Source: an uncultured Alphaproteobacteria bacterium
Lineage (GTDB): Bacteria > Pseudomonadota > Alphaproteobacteria > HIMB59 > GCA-002718135
NCBI GenBank assembly: GCA_902582755.1
Contig: CACHSZ010000001.1
Location: forward strand, 239,774-303,773
Length of the DNA: 64,000 nucleotides
Direction of reading: 5' to 3'
In this document: positions 1 to 10,684 of the stretch, piece by piece
How the letters are laid out: each line of letters begins with the position of its first letter
How positions within the stretch are numbered: position 1 is the first letter of the stretch
Position numbers and translations under genes: made by a program
The notes under the pieces: model-generated
Seen by the model: only the letters and a program-made list of their open reading frames with translations
Databases searched by the model: none
What the model was told of the DNA's origin: nothing

Positions 1-474
1 ATTGAGAGTTTAAACTTATCTTATAATAAAATTATTGAGTGCTCAGAATGTGGAAATATAGACATGGTAAATCCATGCAATATTTGTGCAAATCCTAAAA
101 GGGATAAAGCAACTATTTGTGTTGTTGAGGATGTGTCAGATTTGTGGACATTAGAAAAAGTAGGATTTTATCGTGGCCTCTATAATGTTTTAGGTGGTTC
201 ATTATCAGCAATACAAGGTATAGGAACTGATGAATTGAAAATAGAACATCTACTAAACAGAATTGAAACAAATAATGTTAAAGAAATTATTCTTGCCTTA
301 AGTACAACTATGGAAGGACAAACAACATCTTTTGTTATTGCAGATAAGCTAGAAAAATTTAAAGAATTAAATGTAACAAGACTTGCGCAAGGCATTCCTA
401 TGGGCGGAGAAGTACACTACTTAGATGAAAACACATTAAATACAGCATTCCAATCTAGAAAAAAAATTACATAA
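1..474 (+). CDS. recR: Recombination protein RecR, C-terminal part (truncated by window start)
   Basis: Frame open from base 1; CSECGNIDMVNPCNICANPKRD zinc-finger and Toprim-like ICVVEDV motifs. Confidence 0.93.
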   Translation: MESLNLSYNKIIECSECGNIDMVNPCNICANPKRDKATICVVEDVSDLWTLEKVGFYRGLYNVLGGSLSAIQGIGTDELKIEHLLNRIETNNVKEIILALSTTMEGQTTSFVIADKLEKFKELNVTRLAQGIPMGGEVHYLDENTLNTAFQSRKKIT

Positions 475-480
475 ATAAAA

Positions 481-990
481 ATGGATAAATTACTTTACGT
501 TCCAAATCCACTATTACGCCAAAAAGCGAATAAAATTCAGTCTGTTGGAATTAAGGAAAAAGAAATTGCAAAAAAAATGATGCAAATAATGTTAAAAGCA
601 CCAGGTGTAGGTTTAGCAGCAAATCAAATTGGGATTCTAAAACAAATTGTGACTATATTTTTTGTTGATCAAGAGACTAAAAAAGAAACTCAATATACAT
701 TATTTAACCCCAATATTATTTCTTACTCTCAAGAAAAAATTGTTATGGAAGAGGGTTGTCTATCTCTTCCTGAACAATTTGCAGAAATAGAGAGACCTCA
801 AAATATATTAGTCGAGTACTTAGATGAAAATAACAAACAAATAACAAAAGAAGTGAGTGGAGTGGAATCAAGAATTTTACAACATGAAATTGATCATCTT
901 TCTGGAAAGTTATTTGTAGATTATCTTTCTTCATTAAAAAGGAACATAATGATCAAAAAAGTACAAAAATTTTTAAAAAACAAAAAATAA
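481..990 (+). CDS. def: Peptide deformylase
   Basis: GVGLAANQIG, EEGCLSLP and QHEIDHLSG motifs. Confidence 0.97.
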   Translation: MDKLLYVPNPLLRQKANKIQSVGIKEKEIAKKMMQIMLKAPGVGLAANQIGILKQIVTIFFVDQETKKETQYTLFNPNIISYSQEKIVMEEGCLSLPEQFAEIERPQNILVEYLDENNKQITKEVSGVESRILQHEIDHLSGKLFVDYLSSLKRNIMIKKVQKFLKNKK

Positions 991-1913
991 TGAATAATAA
1001 GAAAATAATTTTTATGGGTTCGCCAAAAATAGCCTCTGACTATCTTGAGGCTTTGATTAAAAGTAATTTCAATATTTCTGCAGTATTTTCACAACCCCCA
1101 AAAAAGAAATCTAGAGGAATGAAAAAAATTGAATCTGAAGTCCATCAACTTGCAAATAAAAATAACATAGAAGTTTTTTGTCCAAATATATTTGATAAAG
1201 ATACTATTGAGACAGTGAAAAAATTAAATCCTGATTTAATTATTGTCATGGCATACGGTAAAATATTGCCAAAAGATATTTTAGATTTACCACCATTTGG
1301 TTGTATCAATATTCATGTTTCTTTGTTGCCTAGATGGAGGGGTGCAGCGCCAATAGAGCATTCTTTAATAAATGGCGATAAAGAGACGGGTATATCAATA
1401 ATACAGCTAATCGAAAAACTAGATGCTGGACCAATTATTAATCAAAAAAAAATAGATATAGAAGAGGGTTGTAATAAAAATGAATTAAGTCAAAAATTAA
1501 CAGAGGTTGGAATCAAATTATTAGTGGAAACTATTCCTCTTATATTTGATAAAAAAATTTCTTATTCTGATCAGGATGATAATGATGCAACATATGCAAA
1601 TAAAATATCTTCACTAAACAGAAAAATTAATTTTAATAAATCTGTAAATGAAGTTTTAAATCTTATAAGAGCGCATTCACCTAAACCTGGTGCTTGGTTT
1701 ACTATACAAAATGAAAGAATTAAAATTATTAAAGCAACAAAATCAAACTCTATTGGTAATGCATCGACAATTCTTAACGAAACCTTTGATATTGGGTGCA
1801 ATGATGGAAGTATTGAGCCACTAATTTTACAAAGAGAAGGCAAAAATGCTATTTCTAAAGATGATTTTCTTCGGGGTTATAGCTTTAAGATTAATGATAT
1901 AATAAATGCCTAA
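990..1913 (+). CDS. fmt: Methionyl-tRNA formyltransferase
   Basis: MGSPKIASDYL, INIHVSLLPRWRGAAPIEHSLINGDKETGI. Confidence 0.96.
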   Translation: MNNKKIIFMGSPKIASDYLEALIKSNFNISAVFSQPPKKKSRGMKKIESEVHQLANKNNIEVFCPNIFDKDTIETVKKLNPDLIIVMAYGKILPKDILDLPPFGCINIHVSLLPRWRGAAPIEHSLINGDKETGISIIQLIEKLDAGPIINQKKIDIEEGCNKNELSQKLTEVGIKLLVETIPLIFDKKISYSDQDDNDATYANKISSLNRKINFNKSVNEVLNLIRAHSPKPGAWFTIQNERIKIIKATKSNSIGNASTILNETFDIGCNDGSIEPLILQREGKNAISKDDFLRGYSFKINDIINA

Positions 1914-2640
1914 CTATAAGATAATATTAGAATATGACGGGACTAATTATGTAGGTTGGCAACGTCAAGAAAATGGTCCTTCTGTTCAGCAATTGGTTGA
2001 AGACGCAATAGAAAAACTATCTAAACAAAAAATAACACTTTTTGGAGCTGGTAGAACAGATGCAGGTGTACATGCAAGAGGACAAGTAGCTAATTTTGAA
2101 TTAGAGCAGCATTTTGATACTGATACTATCAGAGATGGCATTAATCATTATCTTAGACCTCAACCAATATCTGTTTTACATGCTGAAGAAGTGGATAAAG
2201 ATTTTAATTCTAGATTTTCAGCAAAATTGAGATGGTATGAATACAAGATCTTAAATAGAAGATCACCAATTACGTTAGAGCAAAACAAAGTTTGGTGTGT
2301 ACATAAAAAAATAGATGCTGAAAAAATAATAAAACAATCACAACAATTTATAGGCAAATTTGATTTGTCTGCTTTTAGGTCAATAAATTGCCAATCCAAA
2401 TCACCAATTAAATCTATTAATTCACTAGATATAAATTTTAATCATGATGAAATAAATTTTTTAATTTCAGCTAAATCCTTTTTACATTCTCAAGTTAGAA
2501 TCATGGTCGGTACACTGGTTGATATAGGACTTAGTAAAATAGAAAAATCTATTTCAGAAATTATTCAATCCAAAAAAAGAGAATATGCAGGAGTTACTGC
2601 ACCACCTGAAGGATTATATTTATTGAAAATAGATTACTAA
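1906..2640 (+). CDS. truA: tRNA pseudouridine(38-40) synthase TruA
   Basis: EYDGTNYVGWQRQ and GAGRTDAGVHARGQVA motifs. Confidence 0.97.
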   Translation: MPNYKIILEYDGTNYVGWQRQENGPSVQQLVEDAIEKLSKQKITLFGAGRTDAGVHARGQVANFELEQHFDTDTIRDGINHYLRPQPISVLHAEEVDKDFNSRFSAKLRWYEYKILNRRSPITLEQNKVWCVHKKIDAEKIIKQSQQFIGKFDLSAFRSINCQSKSPIKSINSLDINFNHDEINFLISAKSFLHSQVRIMVGTLVDIGLSKIEKSISEIIQSKKREYAGVTAPPEGLYLLKIDY

Positions 2641-3200
2641 TAAAAGCCAATTTCTGATAAACAAATATCTGCTTGAAAATCTTTAAATCCAGCAACTAGC
2701 CCTAATGTTTTGATATTCTGACCAACTAACTTTTTTGGTTGATAAGCATTTGATTTTTTAAATTCACTAAAGGGTGCTTTTATTACTGTCCACTCAGAAT
2801 TAGTTTTAAAACTATATTTATAATATTGCCATGGAGCCATCGTCAAAGCGGTTCTTACATGAATTGAATACTCTTCATTATTACCAAACACTTTAAAATA
2901 AACACCCTCAAACTCTTCTGTTGATATTGAAGGTTTTAATTGATTTCTTATTTGAATAAAACCACCGTTATTTTCAGTCGTGACATCTCCTGTCATATGA
3001 TAACAATTAACATCATTAACTTTTGATATGATCGCTTTACCCTGAGATAATCCACCCATTACTCCATCAGTAAAAAAGGCCCAATTTTGACCTTGAGAAG
3101 AAATTCCGGGTGTTTCTAAGTTATCAAGTATCATTGTATTCTGAGATTGAAGATTGAATGAAAAAAATAAAATAAAAACAAATATTATTAAACTTTTCAA
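2637..3200 (-). CDS. CIA30-family protein (complex I intermediate-associated protein 30-like)
   Basis: N-terminal signal-like segment; FFTDGVMGGLSQG and GGFIQIRNQL pattern. Confidence 0.8.
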   Translation of the reverse strand: MKSLIIFVFILFFSFNLQSQNTMILDNLETPGISSQGQNWAFFTDGVMGGLSQGKAIISKVNDVNCYHMTGDVTTENNGGFIQIRNQLKPSISTEEFEGVYFKVFGNNEEYSIHVRTALTMAPWQYYKYSFKTNSEWTVIKAPFSEFKKSNAYQPKKLVGQNIKTLGLVAGFKDFQADICLSEIGFY

Positions 3201-3481
3201 TTTTTACGATTTTCTGCTAATTTTTTTTTGATAAGAGATAAACCCGTTTCAACTTTTGATTTATATGATTCTTCAAATGCTTTTAACTGCCAATCTGAAA
3301 ATCTAGATTTTAGTTCAGATAAATTATTTTGTTTCCATTCATTAGAAGTATTTTCATCTTTCCAAATATCTTTTTCTTCATTGGTTCTTCCACAACCGTA
3401 GCAATACCCTGATATTGGGTCAGTTTTACATACGCTAATGCAAGGCGAAGTTAATTTGTTCTGTTCCATGATAATATACAT
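3197..3481 (-). CDS. DUF1289 domain-containing protein
   Basis: SPCISVCKTDPISGYCYGCGRTNEE Cys pattern. Confidence 0.85.
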   Translation of the reverse strand: MYIIMEQNKLTSPCISVCKTDPISGYCYGCGRTNEEKDIWKDENTSNEWKQNNLSELKSRFSDWQLKAFEESYKSKVETGLSLIKKKLAENRKN

Positions 3482-3530
3482 ATATTTTTTTTTAGTTTAT
3501 TCCATTAAAACGATGTAAAACTTTAAAATT

Positions 3531-4496
3531 ATGAGTGATTTTAGCTATTTAAATGTTGATAATGCTTATAAATTAATAAACCAAAAGGTAACAAAAACTC
3601 CTTTGGTAACTAATGATTACATAAATAATCTTTTAGAAGCTGAAATTTATTTTAAACTTGAGAATTTACAAAATACTGGATCATTTAAACTACGTGGAGC
3701 TACATATAAAATTACAAAATTAATAGAAACTGTAAAAGACTCAGGTGTAGTAGCATATTCATCAGGTAATCATGCACAGGCTGTTGCCTATGCATCTATG
3801 ATTAATACTATTAGTGCAAAAATAATAATGCCTAAAACTGCACCTCAAATAAAAATCGAAAATACAAAAAAATATGGAGCAGAGGTAATATTATATGACA
3901 CTTACTTTCAAAATAGAGAAGAGATAGGAAATGAAATTCAAAAGAAGGATAATAGAGCTTTAATTAAACCCTATGATGATGAAGATATAATTGCTGGTCA
4001 GGGAACTGCAGCTATCGAAATTGTAAATGATTTGAAAGAGCAATCAATTGAACCTGATCTGTATTTATGTTGTTGTGGAGGTGGAGGGCTTATTGCAGGA
4101 ACATCAACATACTTAAAACATATTTACCCAAATATAAAATCATATTCTGTAGAGCCTGAAGAATTTGATGACACAAAAAGATCTTTAGAAGCTGGTAAAC
4201 TTATAGAAAATAAAAAAAATGCTAAATCTTTTTGTGATGCACTGTTGGCACCACAACCTGGTAATATAACTTTTCAAATTAATTCAAATAATCTTGAAGG
4301 AGGACTAAGTGTTTCTGATGAAGAAGTAAAAAAAACTATAATTTTGCTAGCTGAACAACTTAAAATAGTTGTGGAGCCAGGAGGAGCAGTTGCAGCTGCA
4401 GCAGCATTAAATAATAAAATTGATGTTAAAAATAAAAAAATTATAGTTATGATTTCTGGTGGTAATATTGATCTAAGTTTATTTAATAAGTTATAA
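3531..4496 (+). CDS. Threonine/serine dehydratase (PLP fold-type II)
   Basis: FKLENLQNTGSFKLRGA PLP-Lys motif, SSGNHAQAVAYA, CGGGGLIAG. Confidence 0.92.
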   Translation: MSDFSYLNVDNAYKLINQKVTKTPLVTNDYINNLLEAEIYFKLENLQNTGSFKLRGATYKITKLIETVKDSGVVAYSSGNHAQAVAYASMINTISAKIIMPKTAPQIKIENTKKYGAEVILYDTYFQNREEIGNEIQKKDNRALIKPYDDEDIIAGQGTAAIEIVNDLKEQSIEPDLYLCCCGGGGLIAGTSTYLKHIYPNIKSYSVEPEEFDDTKRSLEAGKLIENKKNAKSFCDALLAPQPGNITFQINSNNLEGGLSVSDEEVKKTIILLAEQLKIVVEPGGAVAAAAALNNKIDVKNKKIIVMISGGNIDLSLFNKL

Positions 4497-6259
4497 TGAA
4501 TCAATCAAATTTAAAAAAATTACAAAATCTATTAAAAGAAAAAGATACTGATATTTTTATCATTAATAGAAGTGATGAATATTTAAATGAGTATATTTCC
4601 CCAAATGCAGAAAGATTAAATTTTATAACAAATTTTTCTGGTTCAGCAGGAAGAGCAATTATAACACCAACAGATGCCTTCTTGTATGTTGATGGAAGAT
4701 ATACTTTTCAAGCAAATACTCAAATTAATGTCAAAGAGATTCAAGCAAAACACTTAAATAGCTTTTGGACAGATTTAGAAAAAATTTTATTAGAAGAAGA
4801 ATATAAAATTGCATTAGATCCAACTCTTCATTCAATTATAGAAATTGAAAAAGTGGTTAAAATGTTAGAGAATTCAAAATCTCAACTCAAACTAATAGAT
4901 AAAAATTTTGTTGATTTAATATGGGCAAATCAACCAAAAACTCAGTATACAGATATATTTGATCATCCAACAAGTTTTGCTGGTCAGAGCAGAAGTGAGA
5001 AACTAGATATTTTAAAAAAATTTTTAGATCAAAATGAAATTGATCATTACTTTGTTTCTGGGCTTGATAATATTGCTTGGCTATTAAATTTAAGAGCAGA
5101 TGATATAAAATATACACCGTTGCTTTATTCTTATCTTCTAATTTCAAAAAATAATAAACACTCTTTGTATATTAAAGAGTCTTCAATGCCAGAAATTCTA
5201 AAAAAAGAAATCCAAACACTAATAAATATTAATAATATTGAAAATATCGGATCAATTTTTAATAACATTAATTCATCTGTATCAATTGGTTTAGATTTCA
5301 ATTCCACCACTTATTATTTTTTAGATCTTCTAAGAAAACAAAAAATAAATACTAAAAATTTAGCAAATCCATGTATTTTGTTAAAAGCTATCAAAAATGA
5401 AACTGAACTAGATGGGGCAAAAAAAGCACATATAAGAGATGGTGTTAGTATTACCAAATATATTTATTGGTTAAAAAATATAATGGATCCTAAATCAAAT
5501 GATGAAATAAGTGTTGCACATCATTTAGAAAATCTGCGAAGAAAAAATGAATTTTTTCATTCTCTATCTTTTGATACAATATCAGCAATTGATCAAAATG
5601 CAGCCCTTCCTCATTACCGTGTTACTGAAGAAGGAAAATCATCTTTCTCAGATAATAATATTTACCTTGTTGACTCAGGAGGACAATATTTTGATGGAAC
5701 AACCGATATAACAAGAACTATAATTTTAGGTAAAGCAACAACAGAACAAAAAGATAGATTTACGAGAGTTCTTAAAGGTCATATTGCATTATCAAATCAT
5801 GTTTTTGAAAAGGGAACAAAAGGAACTGATATTGATTATCTAGCAAGAAAAAGTCTACAAGAAATTAATTTAGATTATGATCATGGTACCGGTCATGGTA
5901 TCGGAAGTTTTTTGAGTGTTCATGAAGCTCCACAACGTATTGCAAAAAAATCAATGTTTGATAGCGTTGAGTTGTTTCCAGGAATGATTTTATCCAATGA
6001 ACCTGGATACTATAAAGAAAATGAATATGGCATAAGAACAGAAAATTTAGTCGTTATCAAAGAGAATAATAATAAAAAATTATATTTTGAAAACATTTCT
6101 TGGTGTCCAATAGATTTGGATCTCATTGAAAGTAGTATGCTTGATCAAATTGAAAGACATTGGTTAAATACATATCATAAAAAGGTTTATGACACACTGG
6201 AGACGTACCTTGAAAAAAAAGAGAAAGATTGGCTTAAAGAGGTAACTTCTGAAGTTTAA
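4496..6259 (+). CDS. pepP: Xaa-Pro aminopeptidase (aminopeptidase P, M24)
   Basis: VDSGGQYFDGTTDITRT, GTGHGIG, VHEAP and LSNEPGYY metal-site motifs. Confidence 0.94.
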   Translation: MNQSNLKKLQNLLKEKDTDIFIINRSDEYLNEYISPNAERLNFITNFSGSAGRAIITPTDAFLYVDGRYTFQANTQINVKEIQAKHLNSFWTDLEKILLEEEYKIALDPTLHSIIEIEKVVKMLENSKSQLKLIDKNFVDLIWANQPKTQYTDIFDHPTSFAGQSRSEKLDILKKFLDQNEIDHYFVSGLDNIAWLLNLRADDIKYTPLLYSYLLISKNNKHSLYIKESSMPEILKKEIQTLININNIENIGSIFNNINSSVSIGLDFNSTTYYFLDLLRKQKINTKNLANPCILLKAIKNETELDGAKKAHIRDGVSITKYIYWLKNIMDPKSNDEISVAHHLENLRRKNEFFHSLSFDTISAIDQNAALPHYRVTEEGKSSFSDNNIYLVDSGGQYFDGTTDITRTIILGKATTEQKDRFTRVLKGHIALSNHVFEKGTKGTDIDYLARKSLQEINLDYDHGTGHGIGSFLSVHEAPQRIAKKSMFDSVELFPGMILSNEPGYYKENEYGIRTENLVVIKENNNKKLYFENISWCPIDLDLIESSMLDQIERHWLNTYHKKVYDTLETYLEKKEKDWLKEVTSEV

Positions 6260-6261
6260 CT

Positions 6262-6290
6262 AAAGCCGCCAATTATGCGGCTTTCTTATT
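6262..6290 (+). terminator. Rho-independent terminator downstream of pepP
   Basis: 8-bp perfect stem AAAGCCGC-caattat-GCGGCTTT followed by CTTATT; also overlaps the 3' end of the minus-strand small ORF. Confidence 0.75.
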
Positions 6291-6449
6291 AATATCAAAT
6301 TCAGTTTTTAGAAGGTGCTTATCTAATTCAATTTTCCACTCTTTTCCATATTCAGATTTGAAATATTTAACTAATTCCTCATCATAATTGTAGTTTTTGT
6401 CTCTTAAATCCTCGTAAACTTTATTAAAAAAGTTAAAAACATTAATCAT
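6273..6449 (-). CDS. Small hypothetical protein (58 aa), not in supplied ORF track
   Basis: Translates as MINVFNFFNKVYEDLRDKNYNYDEELVKYFKSEYGKEWKIELDKHLLKTEFDINKKAA*; AAGGA ribosome-binding site upstream. Confidence 0.6.
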   Translation of the reverse strand: MINVFNFFNKVYEDLRDKNYNYDEELVKYFKSEYGKEWKIELDKHLLKTEFDINKKAA

Positions 6450-6652
6450 TATTTATTCCTTTCAATAATAAAATAGTAATTATTCTATGCAATCAAAGTA
6501 TAAAAATATGAATTTTAATATGCAAAAAATGCATATATAAATATATGAAAAATTTAAATGTACTTAAATTATTTAATAATGGTTAAAATTAATTGTTCCT
6601 GATTGACTTTGTGCATTAATACTTCATAAATTTTAAAATATTATAACTTTCA

Positions 6653-7756
6653 ATGATAATTATTTTAACACAATGTTTTCCATCTAGAGTAGGGGGAATT
6701 GAAACATTGATGTATGACATAGCATTAAATTTAAGTATCAAACACAATGTAAAAGTCTTAGCTGACCAACAGGACAGTGCTAAAGATTTAGAATTTGATA
6801 AAAACAATAAAAATTTTTCAATATTAAGATTTAAAGGTCTAAAATTCTTAAGAAAAAGAAATAAATTTAATCAACTAAAAAATATTTGTTCTTCAAATAA
6901 TATTGAAGCAGTCATCACTGATAGCTGGAAAAGTCTTGAGTTACCAATTAATTTTTTAAAAGAGAAAAAAATCCCAATTATTAGTCTTGTTCATGGAAAT
7001 GAAATAATAATCAAAAACGATAATCATCATAAACGAATAAAGAAAGTTTTAGAATTAGCAAACGCATTAGTGGTTAATTCATCATATACTAAAAACTTAC
7101 TTTCAAAAATAAGTGAAAACTTTAAAAAAATTGAGGTTATCTATCCAGGTGTAAAATCTACTAAGAATATTATAGAACAAGCAATAGATTTAGATGATAG
7201 TTATCCAACGTTGCTTACTCTTGCCAGACTAGAAAAAAGAAAAGGACATTCGTATATTCTTAAATCTATTTTTAATTTAAAAAAAATTTATCCAGATATT
7301 CAATATATAATTGCTGGCGAAGGTGATCAGTTAGAGAATATAAAGAAAGAAATAAAAAATTATAATCTAGAACCAAATGTAAAGTTAGTTGGAACAATAA
7401 ATGAAAATCAAAAAAAATTCATTTTTTCTAAGACTGATATTATGATCATGCCGACAATAGATGAAACTCATGCAAATTCTATTGAAGGTTTTGGAATCGC
7501 ATATATTGAAGCGGCACAATATGGAATTCCTTCAATTGCCTCAAATGTCGGAGGTACTCCTGAAGCTGTATTGCATAATAAAACAGGTTTAATTATTAAT
7601 AATTTTAATGAATTAGATGAATCAATTAAGAATTTAGTTGAGAACAAACAAAATAGAATTGAATTAGGACAAAATGCAAAAAATAGAGCAGAAAATGAAT
7701 TAATCTGGGAAAAACAAGTAGTAAAATACAATAAGTTAATAGACGATATTCAATGA
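6653..7756 (+). CDS. GT4-family glycosyltransferase
   Basis: PSRVGGIETLMYDIA, TLARLEKRKGHSYILKSI, EGFGIAYIEAAQYGIPSIASNVGGTPEAV. Confidence 0.9.
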   Translation: MIIILTQCFPSRVGGIETLMYDIALNLSIKHNVKVLADQQDSAKDLEFDKNNKNFSILRFKGLKFLRKRNKFNQLKNICSSNNIEAVITDSWKSLELPINFLKEKKIPIISLVHGNEIIIKNDNHHKRIKKVLELANALVVNSSYTKNLLSKISENFKKIEVIYPGVKSTKNIIEQAIDLDDSYPTLLTLARLEKRKGHSYILKSIFNLKKIYPDIQYIIAGEGDQLENIKKEIKNYNLEPNVKLVGTINENQKKFIFSKTDIMIMPTIDETHANSIEGFGIAYIEAAQYGIPSIASNVGGTPEAVLHNKTGLIINNFNELDESIKNLVENKQNRIELGQNAKNRAENELIWEKQVVKYNKLIDDIQ

Positions 7757-8685
7757 CTATTTTATTTCATAACACCACTTTTGATAAAATTGATGTTTGG
7801 AAAAAAACTATAAAAAAATATTTTAAAAATGAAAAAATAATTTCTATCAAAGATTATAAAAATTTTAATGATGTAAACTGTGCAATTATTTGGAATCTAC
7901 CAGATAATATTCTTTCAAGACTAAAAAATCTCCAAGTTATTTTCTCTATGGGAGCTGGAGTAGATCACATTCTAAAACTTAAAAATTATAATAAAAAAAT
8001 TCCCATAATCAGAATAAAAGATGAAGAAATGGGGGAGAGAATTGCCAATTATTCTCTAGCTCAAATATTAAATTATCAATTAAATTTTAAAATTTTTCAA
8101 AATTCTCAAATCAAACAATACTGGTCTGGAGAAAGGACACCAATTGATAATAAAAATTTAACAGTAGGTATTTTAGGTCTAGGCTTTCTTGGTAATCATA
8201 TTGCAAAATTACTAAATAAATTAAATTATAATGTTATTGCATATAAAAAAAATCGAGTAAAAGTAAAAAATGTAAAAATATATATGGGTAAAAATATTAT
8301 AAGTTTTATCAAAAGCTCTGATGTTATCATTTCTATTCTACCATCAACAACTCAAACAAATAATATAATAGATAAAAAGTTTTTAAAAAATATGAAAAAA
8401 AATTCTTGTTTAATAAATATAGGCAGAGGAAATGCAATTGAAGAGAAAGATCTTCTAAATCATTTAAAGAAAAACAAAAATTTTTATGCTTATTTGGATG
8501 TCTTTAAAAATGAACCTTTAAAATCAAGTAGTCAATTTTGGAGATTGCCAAATGTAACAATTACTCCACATGTGGCAGGTGTAACAGCTATAGAGCCATC
8601 TGTTAAGTATATGTACTCCAAATATACAAAACTAAGAAAAAAGAAAAAAGTAAAATCAGATGTTAATCCATCTGATGGATATTAA
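7753..8685 (+). CDS. D-isomer specific 2-hydroxyacid dehydrogenase (glyoxylate/hydroxypyruvate reductase A-like)
   Basis: GVDHILKL, VGILGLGFLGNHIAKLL NAD motif, LINIGRGNAIEEKDLL, TPHVAGVT. Confidence 0.88.
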   Translation: MTILFHNTTFDKIDVWKKTIKKYFKNEKIISIKDYKNFNDVNCAIIWNLPDNILSRLKNLQVIFSMGAGVDHILKLKNYNKKIPIIRIKDEEMGERIANYSLAQILNYQLNFKIFQNSQIKQYWSGERTPIDNKNLTVGILGLGFLGNHIAKLLNKLNYNVIAYKKNRVKVKNVKIYMGKNIISFIKSSDVIISILPSTTQTNNIIDKKFLKNMKKNSCLINIGRGNAIEEKDLLNHLKKNKNFYAYLDVFKNEPLKSSSQFWRLPNVTITPHVAGVTAIEPSVKYMYSKYTKLRKKKKVKSDVNPSDGY

Positions 8686-9860
8686 CTGACATCAAAATAA
8701 TTTTGTAAAATTCTAAAATAAATACTTTCCAATTTAATAATATCTTCAACAAAAACAAATTCATCTACTTTATGAAGAGTTTGATTTCTAAGACCTAACT
8801 CTACTACTTCACAATAGTTCTTTATATATCTTGCATCAGAAGTACCACCATCGGTAGCTTGCTCAGGTGGGCTATTTCTTCCTGTGACATCAGAAATTGA
8901 TTTTGAAATAATATTATATAAATCACCGGCTTTATTCAAAAATGACTCAGCTGTTGCATCATATGTATAAGTGCAACTAGCGTTTTCCAGTTTAGAGAAA
9001 ATCTTTTCTATTTTATTATCGATCCATTTTATAAGTGAGTCAGATGAGTGCATATCATTAAATCTAATATTAACTGTTGCTTTAGCTAATTCCGGAATTA
9101 CGTTTTGAACAGGATTACCAATATCAATAGTAGCGATTTGAACTGATGTTGGTAAAAAATTTTCATTACCTTCATCTAGCGGCTCTTCTAATATACTATT
9201 TAATAAATTCACTAAGTGATGTGAAGAATTTTCAGCTAAATGAGAATTCGCCGTATGTCCTTGAATACCTTTTACCTGAAAAAAGAAACTAACTGATCCT
9301 CTTCTTCCAATTTTTACTTTATCGCCAACCTCATTTTTAGAAGTTGGCTCACCAACAAGACAATGATCAAATTTATAATTTTGTTTACTTGCCCATTCTA
9401 GAATTCTTGGTGTGCCGTTTACAGAATCTCTTTCTTCATCTCCTGTAATAATAAATGAAATCTTACCTGGAATATTTTTATATTTATCTACAAATCTTTT
9501 TGCGGCACTGATGAAACAAGCAACACTGCTTTTCATATCTTCACTACCTCTTCCATAAAGTTTACCTTCATCTATTTTTGCTGAAAAAGGAGGGTATTTC
9601 CAAGAATTCTCATTTCCTACTGGAACTACATCTGTGTGACCAGCATAAGCAAAATGCTTTCCTTCATTTCCTATTGTTGCAAATAAATTTTTAACTTCAT
9701 AAGAATTGTTTCCAGAGAAAGTTAATGGATGACAGTCACATCCTATAGCACTTAGATGATTTTCAACGACTGTTAAAGCGCCCTCATCTTTTGGAGTTAC
9801 ACTTGCACATTTAACTAAGGATTGTGTAAGAATAACTGGATCAAAATTAATTTCTGACAT
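8682..9860 (-). CDS. dapE: Succinyl-diaminopimelate desuccinylase
   Basis: FAYAGHTDVVPVG, GRGSEDMKSSVACF, ITGDEERDSVNGT. Confidence 0.96.
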   Translation of the reverse strand: MSEINFDPVILTQSLVKCASVTPKDEGALTVVENHLSAIGCDCHPLTFSGNNSYEVKNLFATIGNEGKHFAYAGHTDVVPVGNENSWKYPPFSAKIDEGKLYGRGSEDMKSSVACFISAAKRFVDKYKNIPGKISFIITGDEERDSVNGTPRILEWASKQNYKFDHCLVGEPTSKNEVGDKVKIGRRGSVSFFFQVKGIQGHTANSHLAENSSHHLVNLLNSILEEPLDEGNENFLPTSVQIATIDIGNPVQNVIPELAKATVNIRFNDMHSSDSLIKWIDNKIEKIFSKLENASCTYTYDATAESFLNKAGDLYNIISKSISDVTGRNSPPEQATDGGTSDARYIKNYCEVVELGLRNQTLHKVDEFVFVEDIIKLESIYFRILQNYFDVS

Positions 9861-10684
9861 TAATCTCTTAAAAGATCATTGATTGATGTTTTGCTTCTAG
9901 TTTTTTCATCAACTCTTTTAACAATAACAGCACAGTATAAAGAAGGATTAATATCCCCTTCTTTTTTTCCTGGTAACGTACCTGGTACCACAACTGAATA
10001 CGCCGGAACTTTTCCCATATGAATTTCTCCAGTTGATCGATCGACTATTTTTGTAGACGCTCCAATAAATACACCCATTGATAAAACCGCACCTTCACCA
10101 ACAATAACACCTTCAGCCACTTCACTTCTTGCTCCAATAAAACAATTGTCTTCAATAATCACAGGATTTGCTTGGAGAGGTTCAAGTACACCGCCAATAC
10201 CAGCGCCTCCAGAAATATGACAGTTTTTACCTATTTGCGCACACGATCCAACTGTTGCCCAAGTATCAATCATTGTTCCTTCATCAACATATGCGCCAAG
10301 ATTTACAAAAGAAGGCATTAAAACAACACCTTTAGCAATAAATGCAGATTTTCTTACAACAGCGTCTGGTACATATCGAAATCCTGCTTTTAGATGATCT
10401 TCTTTAGTCCAATTTGCAGTTTTACTTTCTACTTTGTCAAACCAAGTAGCATGCGATGCTTTAATGATTTCATTATCATTTAATCTGAAACTTAAAAGAA
10501 TTGCCTTTTTAATCCATTGATTAACTTGCCATTCATTATTAATTTTTTCACAAACCCTTAAGCTTCCACTATCAAGTTTGTTTAAAGTTTCATCTACTGC
10601 ATTTCTAATATCACCTGCAGTATTGACATTAATATTATCTCTCTCCTCAAAGGCATCATTTATAATTCTTTCCAGATCACTCAT
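9860..10684 (-). CDS. dapD: 2,3,4,5-tetrahydropyridine-2,6-dicarboxylate N-succinyltransferase
   Basis: Left-handed beta-helix hexapeptides, [32 protein letters not shown]. Confidence 0.97.
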   Translation of the reverse strand: MSDLERIINDAFEERDNINVNTAGDIRNAVDETLNKLDSGSLRVCEKINNEWQVNQWIKKAILLSFRLNDNEIIKASHATWFDKVESKTANWTKEDHLKAGFRYVPDAVVRKSAFIAKGVVLMPSFVNLGAYVDEGTMIDTWATVGSCAQIGKNCHISGGAGIGGVLEPLQANPVIIEDNCFIGARSEVAEGVIVGEGAVLSMGVFIGASTKIVDRSTGEIHMGKVPAYSVVVPGTLPGKKEGDINPSLYCAVIVKRVDEKTRSKTSINDLLRD

